Made by a program: the position numbers and the translations under genes | Shown here: positions 24,831-34,844 of the stretch, in pieces | How positions within the stretch are numbered: the stretch's first letter is position 1 | How the letters are laid out: every line of letters starts with the position of its first letter | Origin: Porphyridium purpureum | Taxonomy: Eukaryota > Rhodophyta > Bangiophyceae > Porphyridiales > Porphyridiaceae | Length of the DNA stretch: 64,000 nt | Direction: 5' to 3' | Assembly (NCBI GenBank): GCA_008690995.1 | Contig: VRMN01000025.1 | Location: forward strand, 1 to 64,000 | The notes under the pieces: generated by a model | Database searches by the model: none | What the model was told of the DNA's origin: nothing | Seen by the model: the letters and a program-made list of their open reading frames with translations, nothing else

Positions 24831-27800
24831 TGTTATGAATCCAGGGTTTCGGTAGATTCCCTCCCCAGGTAAAGTAGTAATACCATGGGGAATGTTTCAG
24901 CTCCAACTTTCTGTATTTCTCCAACTTTCTGTATTTCTCCAACTTATAGTAAATAAGGGTTTTTGCCCTGGAGGTACAGTTGGCAATCTCACTAGTGAAA
25001 GCACTACGATTGCCTATATGAAGAGCTTAGCGATGGCCGAGGCTCGGAGTCCCCGGATGACGAAGGTAAGGTTAGTTGCAAGGGCGACGAAGGGGACACG
25101 CAACTGCGTTAGTGACAAGTCACAAAGACTCCCCGATACATCAGACCTTTTAATAGGTTATGAGCCCAGACGCGATGGCGTTTACGTTTGATGCGTCGAA
25201 GCTGTCCGCGCTTGCGAACGGCGTGGAAAAGTTCAATGGCGAGAATTACGACATTTGGGCACGCCGCACGAAGCTCGCGTTGCGTGTGGTGAAGCTGTGG
25301 CCCGTCGTTGCGGGGATGGTCGTTCGCCCATCGTCGTCGTCGCGTGCAACTACCGGGATGACGGCAGAAGAGTGGGACGATGCGGACCTGGCGGGACAGT
25401 TCTTTCTGTCCGGGGTCTTGGAGAACAGGTACGACCGTCTCGTCCGCGATAAGTCGTCGGCGGACGGTTGGTCCGCGGTGGCGAATTATGCGCACGATCA
25501 ACTGTCGGCGCAGAAGTTCGCGTTTCGCATGGCGCTGGAGCGCATTGTCCAGAACAAGAACGAGGCAATGGCCGAGTACTTGGATCGCGGAATCGGTCTG
25601 TGGGACAAGCTTGTCTCGATCGGTGAGCAAGTTCCCGAGGACCATGTCGTGCGTTATCTGGTGATCGGGCTCCGCAAAGAGTTTCAGGGGTCGAAGGACT
25701 ACCTGCTGCATTCGGCGCCCACGGTCTCCGCAGCTCGGCTGCAACTGCTCCAGCTGGAGGCCGGAAAAGCGCTCGAGCGCACGTTGGCAGATGAGCCCCC
25801 GCCCATCGCAATGGCGGTGTCCCAGCGTCCGCAGCAACAGCAGCGTGATCGCTCAGCGGGTGTCGTGAAGACGGCACTCGTCAAGGAGAACCTGAAGTGT
25901 GGCTACTGCCACAAGGTTGGGCACGAGACGAAGCGTTGCTTTAAGCGCAAGAATGACTTGCGCGACAAGGCTGCTGGTGCGAGTGGCGCAGCAGACCCGG
26001 AGGCAGTGAAACGCGGCATCGGAAAGCCGAATGCGCGGGTGAATGTGGTTCAGGTAAAAACCAAGGTGACGAAACCACCGGCTCCGGCGGCAAAGGCAGC
26101 CATTGAGCCAGGTTGGATGTCGTGGGAGGCCTACGCGAATAGCGTTGCGGGAAGGGGCGTGGTGCCAAAAGGCCCTTCTCTGGATATCCGCATGATTAGC
26201 CCCCCAGCGACCCCTGCACCAATCAATAAAGCCACCACTTCCATCTATGCCATCTGTGTCTCTGTTGTGCCCCACAAGCACAAGTCGCACAAATGGATGT
26301 TCGATTCTGGATCGGACAGACATATCACTTGGGATAGGTCTATTCTAATGAATGAAAGACCTTCTGATGAATCACTTGTTACTGTTGCCAACGGGGAACA
26401 TGTTGAAGTTTCATTGATGGGTGATGTCATGCTCAAAACAATTATTCAAGACAAGTTTAATGACTTGCGTCTTGAAAATGTTTTGTTGATCGAAAGCACA
26501 CCCATAAATCTCCTTTCGACAAAGGTCGCAGCGAGAAAGGGCTGTGTCTTCAAACACGATGATAGTTCATCTGTTTTGCATTTTGGGTCAGATGGGCCCG
26601 TCCTAGCGGTTGGGGATGGTGATTTAATGATCAAACTATCCGCCGCTAGAATAAATGCAATCACAGCTTCAAATAAGTTTGAGCTATTTCACCGTCGACT
26701 TGGTCATCCTGGACTTGCTGGTCTGAAAAATACGCAAAATTGTGTACAGGGAATTCCCGCGGACTTAAAAGTTCCGGATGAATACCATTGTGTGATTTGC
26801 CAAAAGGCAAAGGGAACACGAACTCCCTTTAAGAAGCGGAAATTGAATTCCATTTCGGCGGTTCCGGGAGAAGTCCTTCATACTGATGTATGCGGACCAC
26901 TCACTCCTTCGAGTTTTGACGACCATCGATATTTTCTAGTTGTCGTCGACGAATGCTCAAGTTTGAGTGTCGTCCACTTGCTCGAGCGAAAAAGTGAAGC
27001 GGGTGAAATGTTACTGCGCACACTTAAATATCTCGAAACGACTCTTGGTGCAAAGGCAAAAAGAGTTCGGTCCGACAAAGGTGGCGAATTCGCAAGCCTT
27101 TATGTGCAAAGGCATCTCCAAGACTCTGGAATTACTTGGGAAAATACCTCTGCTTACACGCCAGAACTTAATGGTATGGCTGAACGCATGAATCGGACAT
27201 TACTCGAAAAGGTTCGAAGCTTATTGTTTGATAGTAATCTACCTTTGGAAAATTGGAGTAATGCTTTGTTGACTGCGAATTATTTGCGAAATCGCATTTC
27301 AAATAATCGCGGGAAAACGCCGATAGAAATTGCATTCAGGCAAAGGCCAGATCTCAGCAATCTCAGAATCTACGGATCGAGAGCGTTTGTTCATATTCCT
27401 AAGCAATTGCGAGGAAAACTAGAAACAAGATCTGCAATTGGATGCTTGGTCGGTTATGGAAATGTCCATTCCGTTTATCGCATTCTTCTATCGGATGGCA
27501 CGGTCGTTGAAAGTCGAAATGTCACTTTCGATGAGTCTGTCGTTGGAATAGATGTTCATGAACATGAAATCCACGATTCGGAATATTTTTCCAACTTCGA
27601 TAAAATTGTCGAAGAGTTGTTTCCAAAAGATTTCTCGAAGTCGTTTGATGAAAAGTCTCAAATCGCGTCAAAAAATTTTGAAACAGATTCCACTCGACAA
27701 ATGGATGATCGCAGTCAGGAATATTCTATTTCAAATGAAATCGGAGAAACGTTTCTGGAAAAAGTTCAGAATAATTCGAAAGATTTAGGGTTCCAAAAGG

Positions 27801-28928
27801 CTCCAAATGGAAACTTTGGGAATACTGAGGATGACGAAAGTCAAGACAGTGGATATGTCGCAAATCAATTCGTTGGAATAATTTCCACCGTTTCTGAACC
27901 TCGGTCAGTCGAAGAAGCACTAAAGGGTGACTTCTCTGAGCAATGGCTGGAAGCTCTGAATAGAGAATTGGAATCTCTCACTGGCAAATGCACGTGGGAG
28001 CTCGTCGATCGTCCACAGGACCGAATTCCTGTCAGATGCAAATGGGTTTTTAAGATCAAATATAATGTCAACGGACAAATTGATCGGTTCAAGTGTCGAC
28101 TTGTCGCAAAAGGTTTCACTCAGAAACCTGGTTTGGACTACGACGAAGTGTTCAGCCCTGTTGTGCGACACAACACTATTCGAACGGTCCTGGCAGTAGC
28201 AGCTGCAAGAAAGTTGAAAATTCGACTTTTCGATGTGGTGACTGCGTTTCTCAATGGAGAACTTCATGAAGAAATTTTCATGGAACAGCCTCCTGGATTC
28301 GTACATGAAGGAGGAAAAGTCCTGAAACTGCGTAAAGCAATCTATGGATTGAAGCAGGCATCTCGAGCTTGGAATCAAGTTCTTGTGCAAGCACTTAAAG
28401 AAATCAATTTTTCCGAAAGTACGGCAGATCCTTGTCTGTTTTCTAAGGGTCCAAATGGTCCGTATATCATGATTTACGTCGATGACTTGGTCTTCATAGG
28501 TGAAGACGAAGTTACTTCAAATGAAGTGCTTCTGCATTTGCAAGGCAAGTTTGAAGTCAGGGATCTTGGGCAAGTGGTCAAGCAAAAATTTGCCGGCTAC
28601 ACTCTTGATTATGATCAAAGGAATGGCATTATCAGACTTAATCAAAGCTTGTATGTCCAAACCATCCTGGAAAGGTTCGGAATGGAATCGGCGAATCCAA
28701 GGAAGCTTCCCATGGAAAAGGATACGAAGTGGTATACTGCTACTGCAGAACCATGCAAGATGCCTTACATGGAACTCGTGGGAGCACTAATGTATTTGTG
28801 CACTTGCACGCGTCCGGATATTTCCTTCGCCGTGGGAGTGCTTGCACGATCAATGGCAAATGCCAATGAATCCCATTGGAATGCGGCAAAGGGAGTGCTG
28901 CGATATCTTAAAGGAACCATAAATTATG
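24831..28928 (+). mobile_element. Copia-A copy 2, incomplete
   Basis: Carries the 5' LTR (24831-25155), primer-binding site and most of the polyprotein, nearly identical to copy 1. It is not whole: it lacks its 3' portion and gives way to the inverted copy 3. As an inverted pair with copy 3 it forms arms of about 4.1 kb. Confidence 0.9.
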
Positions 28929-28975
28929 TATTAAAAGGTCTGATGTATCGGGGAGTCTTTGTGACTTGTCACTAA
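25160..28975 (+). pseudogene. Copia-A Gag-Pol, incomplete copy
   Basis: Matches the copy 1 polyprotein through gag, protease, integrase and reverse transcriptase but is incomplete, and its frame ends in sequence belonging to the neighbouring inverted LTR. It is unlikely to support its own transposition. Confidence 0.85.
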
Positions 28976-31900
28976 CGCAGTTGCGTGTCCCCTTCGTCGC
29001 CCTTGCAACTAACCTTACCTTCGTCATCCGGGGACTCCGAGCCTCGGCCATCGCTAAGCTCTTCATATAGGCAATCGTAGTGCTTTCACTAGTGAGATTG
29101 CCAACTGTACCTCCAGGGCAAAAACCCTTATTTACTATAAGTTGGAGAAATACAGAAAGTTGGAGAAATACAGAAAGTTGGAGCTGAAACATTCCCCATG
29201 GTATTACTACTTTACCTGGGGAGGGAATCTACCGAAACCCTGGATTCATAACACTCCCACGCAGCGACAACTTTTCGTCATGCCTTCCACCTCTATCTCG
29301 AATTTTCAAGACAAGCAACACCCAATAAGGTTTTGCATTTCAAAAACATTTCTCGAGGAACCACTTTGGTTAGGAAATCTGCTGCCTGATCTGATGTGCG
29401 AATGTAAATAGCCTTGACTATTCCCCGTTGCTGACATTCGCGAGCATAGTGCTTTCTCACGTCAATGTGCTTCGACCTTTCGTGCACAATCGGGTTCTCA
29501 CTCAGTTTCAGTGCAGCATCATTGTCACAAAACATTGGAATCGATTTCGACTTGAATCCTAGGAATTCCATGAGATATTGAAACCACTGGGCTTCTTTAC
29601 ATGCATCCGAGAGAGCCATGTACTCTGCTTCGGTTGTGGACAGCGCCACAGTTGGTTGTAGCCTGGATTTCCAGGAGACAACTGATCCATTGATCGTGAA
29701 AGCATATCCGGTGGTTGACCTTCGCGTTCGAAGATCACTAGCATAGTCTGAATCAACGTAACCAATTAGGTCGGAGTTGCCATTTGAGCTAAATTGGAGA
29801 CCATAATTTATGGTTCCTTTAAGATATCGCAGCACTCCCTTTGCCGCATTCCAATGGGATTCATTGGCATTTGCCATTGATCGTGCAAGCACTCCCACGG
29901 CGAAGGAAATATCCGGACGCGTGCAAGTGCACAAATACATTAGTGCTCCCACGAGTTCCATGTAAGGCATCTTGCATGGTTCTGCAGTAGCAGTATACCA
30001 CTTCGTATCCTTTTCCATGGGAAGCTTCCTTGGATTCGCCGATTCCATTCCGAACCTTTCCAGGATGGTTTGGACATACAAGCTTTGATTAAGTCTGATA
30101 ATGCCATTCCTTTGATCATAATCAAGAGTGTAGCCGGCAAATTTTTGCTTGACCACTTGCCCAAGATCCCTGACTTCAAACTTGCCTTGCAAATGCAGAA
30201 GCACTTCATTTGAAGTAACTTCGTCTTCACCTATGAAGACCAAGTCATCGACGTAAATCATGATATACGGACCATTTGGACCCTTAGAAAACAGACAAGG
30301 ATCTGCCGTACTTTCGGAAAAATTGATTTCTTTAAGTGCTTGCACAAGAACTTGATTCCAAGCTCGAGATGCCTGCTTCAATCCATAGATTGCTTTACGC
30401 AGTTTCAGGACTTTTCCTCCTTCATGTACGAATCCAGGAGGCTGTTCCATGAAAATTTCTTCATGAAGTTCTCCATTGAGAAACGCAGTCACCACATCGA
30501 AAAGTCGAATTTTCAACTTTCTTGCAGCTGCTACTGCCAGGACCGTTCGAATAGTGTTGTGTCGCACAACAGGGCTGAACACTTCGTCGTAGTCCAAACC
30601 AGGTTTCTGAGTGAAACCTTTTGCGACAAGTCGACACTTGAACCGATCAATTTGTCCGTTGACATTATATTTGATCTTAAAAACCCATTTGCATCTGACA
30701 GGAATTCGGTCCTGTGGACGATCGACGAGCTCCCACGTGCAGTTGCCAGTGAGAGATTCCAATTCTCTATTCAGAGCTTCCAGCCATTGCTCAGAGAAGT
30801 CACCCTTTAGTGCTTCTTCGACTGACCGAGGTTCAGAAACGGTGGAAATTATTCCAACGAATTGATTTGCGACATATCCACTGTCTTGACTTTCGTCATC
30901 CTCAGTATTCCCAAAGTTTCCATTTGGAGCTTTTTGGAACCCTAAATCTTTCGAATTATTCTGAACTTTTTCCAGAAACGTTTCTCCGATTTCATTTGAA
31001 ATAGAATATTCCTGACTGCGATCATCCATTTGTCGAGTGGAATCTGTTTCAAAATTTTTTGACGCGATTTGAGACTTTTCATCAAACGACTTCGAGAAAT
31101 CTTTTGGAAACAACTCTTCGACAATTTTATCGAAGTTGGAAAAATATTCCGAATCGTGGATTTCATGTTCATGAACATCTATTCCAACGACAGACTCATC
31201 GAAAGTGACATTTCGACTTTCAACGACCGTGCCATCCGATAGAAGAATGCGATAAACGGAATGGACATTTCCATAACCGACCAAGCATCCAATTGCAGAT
31301 CTTGTTTCTAGTTTTCCTCGCAATTGCTTAGGAATATGAACAAACGCTCTCGATCCGTAGATTCTGAGATTGCTGAGATCTGGCCTTTGCCTGAATGCAA
31401 TTTCTATCGGCGTTTTCCCGCGATTATTTGAAATGCGATTTCGCAAATAATTCGCAGTCAACAAAGCATTACTCCAATTTTCCAAAGGTAGATTACTATC
31501 AAACAATAAGCTTCGAACCTTTTCGAGTAATGTCCGATTCATGCGTTCAGCCATACCATTAAGTTCTGGCGTGTAAGCAGAGGTATTTTCCCAAGTAATT
31601 CCAGAGTCTTGGAGATGCCTTTGCACATAAAGGCTTGCGAATTCGCCACCTTTGTCGGACCGAACTCTTTTTGCCTTTGCACCAAGAGTCGTTTCGAGAT
31701 ATTTAAGTGTGCGCAGTAACATTTCACCCGCTTCACTTTTTCGCTCGAGCAAGTGGACGACACTCAAACTTGAGCATTCGTCGACGACAACTAGAAAATA
31801 TCGATGGTCGTCAAAACTCGAAGGAGTGAGTGGTCCGCATACATCAGTATGAAGGACTTCTCCCGGAACCGCCGAAATGGAATTCAATTTCCGCTTCTTA

Positions 31901-33899
31901 AAGGGAGTTCGTGTTCCCTTTGCCTTTTGGCAAATCACACAATGGTATTCATCCGGAACTTTTAAGTCCGCGGGAATTCCCTGTACACAATTTTGCGTAT
32001 TTTTCAGACCAGCAAGTCCAGGATGACCAAGTCGACGGTGAAATAGCTCAAACTTATTTGAAGCTGTGATTGCATTTATTCTAGCGGCGGATAGTTTGAT
32101 CATTAAATCACCATCCCCAACCGCTAGGACGGGCCCATCTGACCCAAAATGCAAAACAGATGAACTATCATCGTGTTTGAAGACACAGCCCTTTCTCGCT
32201 GCGACCTTTGTCGAAAGGAGATTTATGGGTGTGCTTTCGATCAACAAAACATTTTCAAGACGCAAGTCATTAAACTTGTCTTGAATAATTGTTTTGAGCA
32301 TGACATCACCCATCAATGAAACTTCAACATGTTCCCCGTTGGCAACAGTAACAAGTGATTCATCAGAAGGTCTTTCATTCATTAGAATAGACCTATCCCA
32401 AGTGATATGTCTGTCCGATCCAGAATCGAACATCCATTTGTGCGACTTGTGCTTGTGGGGCACAACAGAGACACAGATGGCATAGATGGAAGTGGTGGCT
32501 TTATTGATTGGTGCAGGGGTCGCTGGGGGGCTAATCATGCGGATATCCAGAGAAGGGCCTTTTGGCACCACGCCCCTTCCCGCAACGCTATTCGCGTAGG
32601 CCTCCCACGACATCCAACCTGGCTCAATGGCTGCCTTTGCCGCCGGAGCCGGTGGTTTCGTCACCTTGGTTTTTACCTGAACCACATTCACCCGCGCATT
32701 CGGCTTTCCGATGCCGCGTTTCACTGCCTCCGGGTCTGCTGCGCCACTCGCACCAGCAGCCTTGTCGCGCAAGTCATTCTTGCGCTTAAAGCAACGCTTC
32801 GTCTCGTGCCCAACCTTGTGGCAGTAGCCACACTTCAGGTTCTCCTTGACGAGTGCCGTCTTCACGACACCCGCTGAGCGATCACGCTGCTGTTGCTGCG
32901 GACGCTGGGACACCGCCATTGCGATGGGCGGGGGCTCATCTGCCAACGTGCGCTCGAGCGCTTTTCCGGCCTCCAGCTGGAGCAGTTGCAGCCGAGCTGC
33001 GGAGACCGTGGGCGCCGAATGCAGCAGGTAGTCCTTCGACCCCTGAAACTCTTTGCGGAGCCCGATCACCAGATAACGCACGACATGGTCCTCGGGAACT
33101 TGCTCACCGATCGAGACAAGCTTGTCCCACAGACCGATTCCGCGATCCAAGTACTCGGCCATTGCCTCGTTCTTGTTCTGGACAATGCGCTCCAGCGCCA
33201 TGCGAAACGCGAACTTCTGCGCCGACAGTTGATCGTGCGCATAAGTCGCCACCGCGGACCAACCGTCCGCCGACGACTTATCGCGGACGAGACGGTCGTA
33301 CCTGTTCTCCAAGACCCCGGACAGAAAGAACTGTCCCGCCAGGTCCGCATCGTCCCACTCTTCTGCCGTCATCCCGGTAGTTGCACGCGACGACGACGAT
33401 GGGCGAACGACCATCCCCGCAACGACGGGCCACAGCTTCACCACACGCAACGCGAGCTTCGTGCGGCGTGCCCAAATGTCGTAATTCTCGCCATTGAACT
33501 TTTCCACGCCGTTCGCAAGCGCGGACAGCTTCGACGCATCAAACGTAAACGCCATCGCGTCTGGGCTCATAACCTATTAAAAGGTCTGATGTATCGGGGA
33601 GTCTTTGTGACTTGTCACTAACGCAGTTGCGTGTCCCCTTCGTCGCCCTTGCAACTAACCTTACCTTCGTCATCCGGGGACTCCGAGCCTCGGCCATCGC
33701 TAAGCTCTTCATATAGGCAATCGTAGTGCTTTCACTAGTGAGATTGCCAACTGTACCTCCAGGGCAAAAACCCTTATTTACTATAAGTTGGAGAAATACA
33801 GAAAGTTGGAGAAATACAGAAAGTTGGAGCTGAAACATTCCCCATGGTATTACTACTTTACCTGGGGAGGGAATCTACCGAAACCCTGGATTCATAACA
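28929..33899 (-). mobile_element. Copia-A copy 3, inverted, looks whole
   Basis: 4971 bp, exactly the length of copy 1, in the opposite orientation. The LTRs (28929-29253 as 3', 33575-33899 as 5') are 325 bp each and read identical. The primer-binding site is at 33563-33574. The outer flanks do not form a target duplication, which indicates that this copy reached its place, or lost its original flanks, through rearrangement. Confidence 0.95.
29293..33570 (-). CDS. Copia-A Gag-Pol polyprotein (copy 3)
   Basis: 1425 residues, nearly identical to the copy 1 polyprotein, with the same gag, zinc knuckle, protease, integrase, reverse transcriptase and RNase H in order. It looks whole. The similarity between copies points to recent amplification of one source element. 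Confidence 0.95.
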   Translation of the reverse strand: MSPDAMAFTFDASKLSALANGVEKFNGENYDIWARRTKLALRVVKLWPVVAGMVVRPSSSSRATTGMTAEEWDDADLAGQFFLSGVLENRYDRLVRDKSSADGWSAVATYAHDQLSAQKFAFRMALERIVQNKNEAMAEYLDRGIGLWDKLVSIGEQVPEDHVVRYLVIGLRKEFQGSKDYLLHSAPTVSAARLQLLQLEAGKALERTLADEPPPIAMAVSQRPQQQQRDRSAGVVKTALVKENLKCGYCHKVGHETKRCFKRKNDLRDKAAGASGAADPEAVKRGIGKPNARVNVVQVKTKVTKPPAPAAKAAIEPGWMSWEAYANSVAGRGVVPKGPSLDIRMISPPATPAPINKATTSIYAICVSVVPHKHKSHKWMFDSGSDRHITWDRSILMNERPSDESLVTVANGEHVEVSLMGDVMLKTIIQDKFNDLRLENVLLIESTPINLLSTKVAARKGCVFKHDDSSSVLHFGSDGPVLAVGDGDLMIKLSAARINAITASNKFELFHRRLGHPGLAGLKNTQNCVQGIPADLKVPDEYHCVICQKAKGTRTPFKKRKLNSISAVPGEVLHTDVCGPLTPSSFDDHRYFLVVVDECSSLSVVHLLERKSEAGEMLLRTLKYLETTLGAKAKRVRSDKGGEFASLYVQRHLQDSGITWENTSAYTPELNGMAERMNRTLLEKVRSLLFDSNLPLENWSNALLTANYLRNRISNNRGKTPIEIAFRQRPDLSNLRIYGSRAFVHIPKQLRGKLETRSAIGCLVGYGNVHSVYRILLSDGTVVESRNVTFDESVVGIDVHEHEIHDSEYFSNFDKIVEELFPKDFSKSFDEKSQIASKNFETDSTRQMDDRSQEYSISNEIGETFLEKVQNNSKDLGFQKAPNGNFGNTEDDESQDSGYVANQFVGIISTVSEPRSVEEALKGDFSEQWLEALNRELESLTGNCTWELVDRPQDRIPVRCKWVFKIKYNVNGQIDRFKCRLVAKGFTQKPGLDYDEVFSPVVRHNTIRTVLAVAAARKLKIRLFDVVTAFLNGELHEEIFMEQPPGFVHEGGKVLKLRKAIYGLKQASRAWNQVLVQALKEINFSESTADPCLFSKGPNGPYIMIYVDDLVFIGEDEVTSNEVLLHLQGKFEVRDLGQVVKQKFAGYTLDYDQRNGIIRLNQSLYVQTILERFGMESANPRKLPMEKDTKWYTATAEPCKMPYMELVGALMYLCTCTRPDISFAVGVLARSMANANESHWNAAKGVLRYLKGTINYGLQFSSNGNSDLIGYVDSDYASDLRTRRSTTGYAFTINGSVVSWKSRLQPTVALSTTEAEYMALSDACKEAQWFQYLMEFLGFKSKSIPMFCDNDAALKLSENPIVHERSKHIDVRKHYARECQQRGIVKAIYIRTSDQAADFLTKVVPREMFLKCKTLLGVACLENSR

Positions 33900-34271
33900 G
33901 TCACGGCGTCAGACTCTTCTTCCAAGATTATTCTGTGGTATCATATATTTCGGTGGCTTTTGCAGCAGCACCGTATAGAAAGGCGTATCTCAATAAAAAT
34001 TGAGTAGAAAGAACTTTCTCTCTAATTATGGTAGTCTATTGAGAACTTCAGAAGAGAGTATAATAACTCTTGAGCGCTCACATATATGTTCAACACACCC
34101 TAGGTTTGCACGTGTGCGTGCAAATTCATTGGTTTCGTGATTTAACTGAAGGCATAGACGTTCACTTCAGAACTCCCACAAGTTAGGGATTCTATTTGCG
34201 CATAATCCAAATCTTGGTGCGCTCGTAGTGTACATCGCAGATGCCAGTGACCTTGAATATAAGGCCGGAAA
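33900..34271. other. 372-bp AT-rich filler inside the composite locus
   Basis: Not Copia-A and not coding. It is AT-rich like the island to the right of the composite locus, so it may be captured local sequence. No repeat or gene was recognised. Confidence 0.4.
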
Positions 34272-34844
34272 TATTAAAAGGTCTGATGTATCGGGGAGTC
34301 TTTGTGACTTGTCACTAACGCAGTTGCGTGTCCCCTTCGTCGCCCTTGCAACTAACCTTACCTTCGTCATCCGGGGACTCCGAGCCTCGGCCATCGCTAA
34401 GCTCTTTATATAGGCAATCGTAGTGCTTTCACTAGTGAGATTGCCAACTGTACCTCCAGGGCAAAAACCCTAATTTACTATAAGTTGGAGAAATACAGAA
34501 AGTTGGAGCTGAAACATTCCCCATGGTATTACTACTTTACCTGGGGAGGGAATCTACCGAAACCCTGGATTCATAACACTCCCACGCAGCGACAACTTTC
34601 TGTATTTCTCCAACTTTCTGTATTTCTCCAACTTATAGTAAATAAGGGTTTTTGCCCTGGAGGTACAGTTGGCAATCTCACTAGTGAAAGCACTACGATT
34701 GCCTATATGAAGAGCTTAGCGATGGCCGAGGCTCGGAGTCCCCGGATGACGAAGGTAAGGTTAGTTGCAAGGGCGACGAAGGGGACACGCAACTGCGTTA
34801 GTGACGAGTCACAAAGACTCCCCGATACATCAGACCTTTTAATA
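34272..34844. repeat. Head-to-head LTR palindrome of Copia-A
   Basis: An inverted LTR (34272-34579, 308 bp, with one 17-bp unit instead of two) is followed by a short piece of Copia-A sequence that normally borders the 3' LTR and then, from about 34595, a partial forward LTR ending at 34844. The two meet at a shared CAACTTT, a microhomology. The arms can pair over about 250 bp. Confidence 0.85.

Larger units (their letters stand above)
24831..34844. mobile_element. Composite Copia-A locus bounded by CTTTT
   Basis: A 10-kb block in which every large piece except 33900-34271 is Copia-A: an incomplete forward copy (24831-28928), a whole inverted copy (28929-33899), a 372-bp unrelated filler, an inverted LTR (34272-34579) and a partial forward LTR (34595-34844). 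CTTTT stands just outside both ends (24826-24830, 34845-34849), as if the outer forward LTRs were once the ends of one insertion. The inverted copy's own flanks (TTATG and GTCAC) do not match. All pieces look young. Rearrangement after insertion, aberrant cDNA integration or misassembly could each explain it. Confidence 0.6.

Noticed and set aside
28929-33899. Copy 3 as a simple nested insertion into copy 2
   Set aside because: The right flank of copy 3 is not Copia-A and the flanking five bases do not match, so ordinary integration at that point is not supported.
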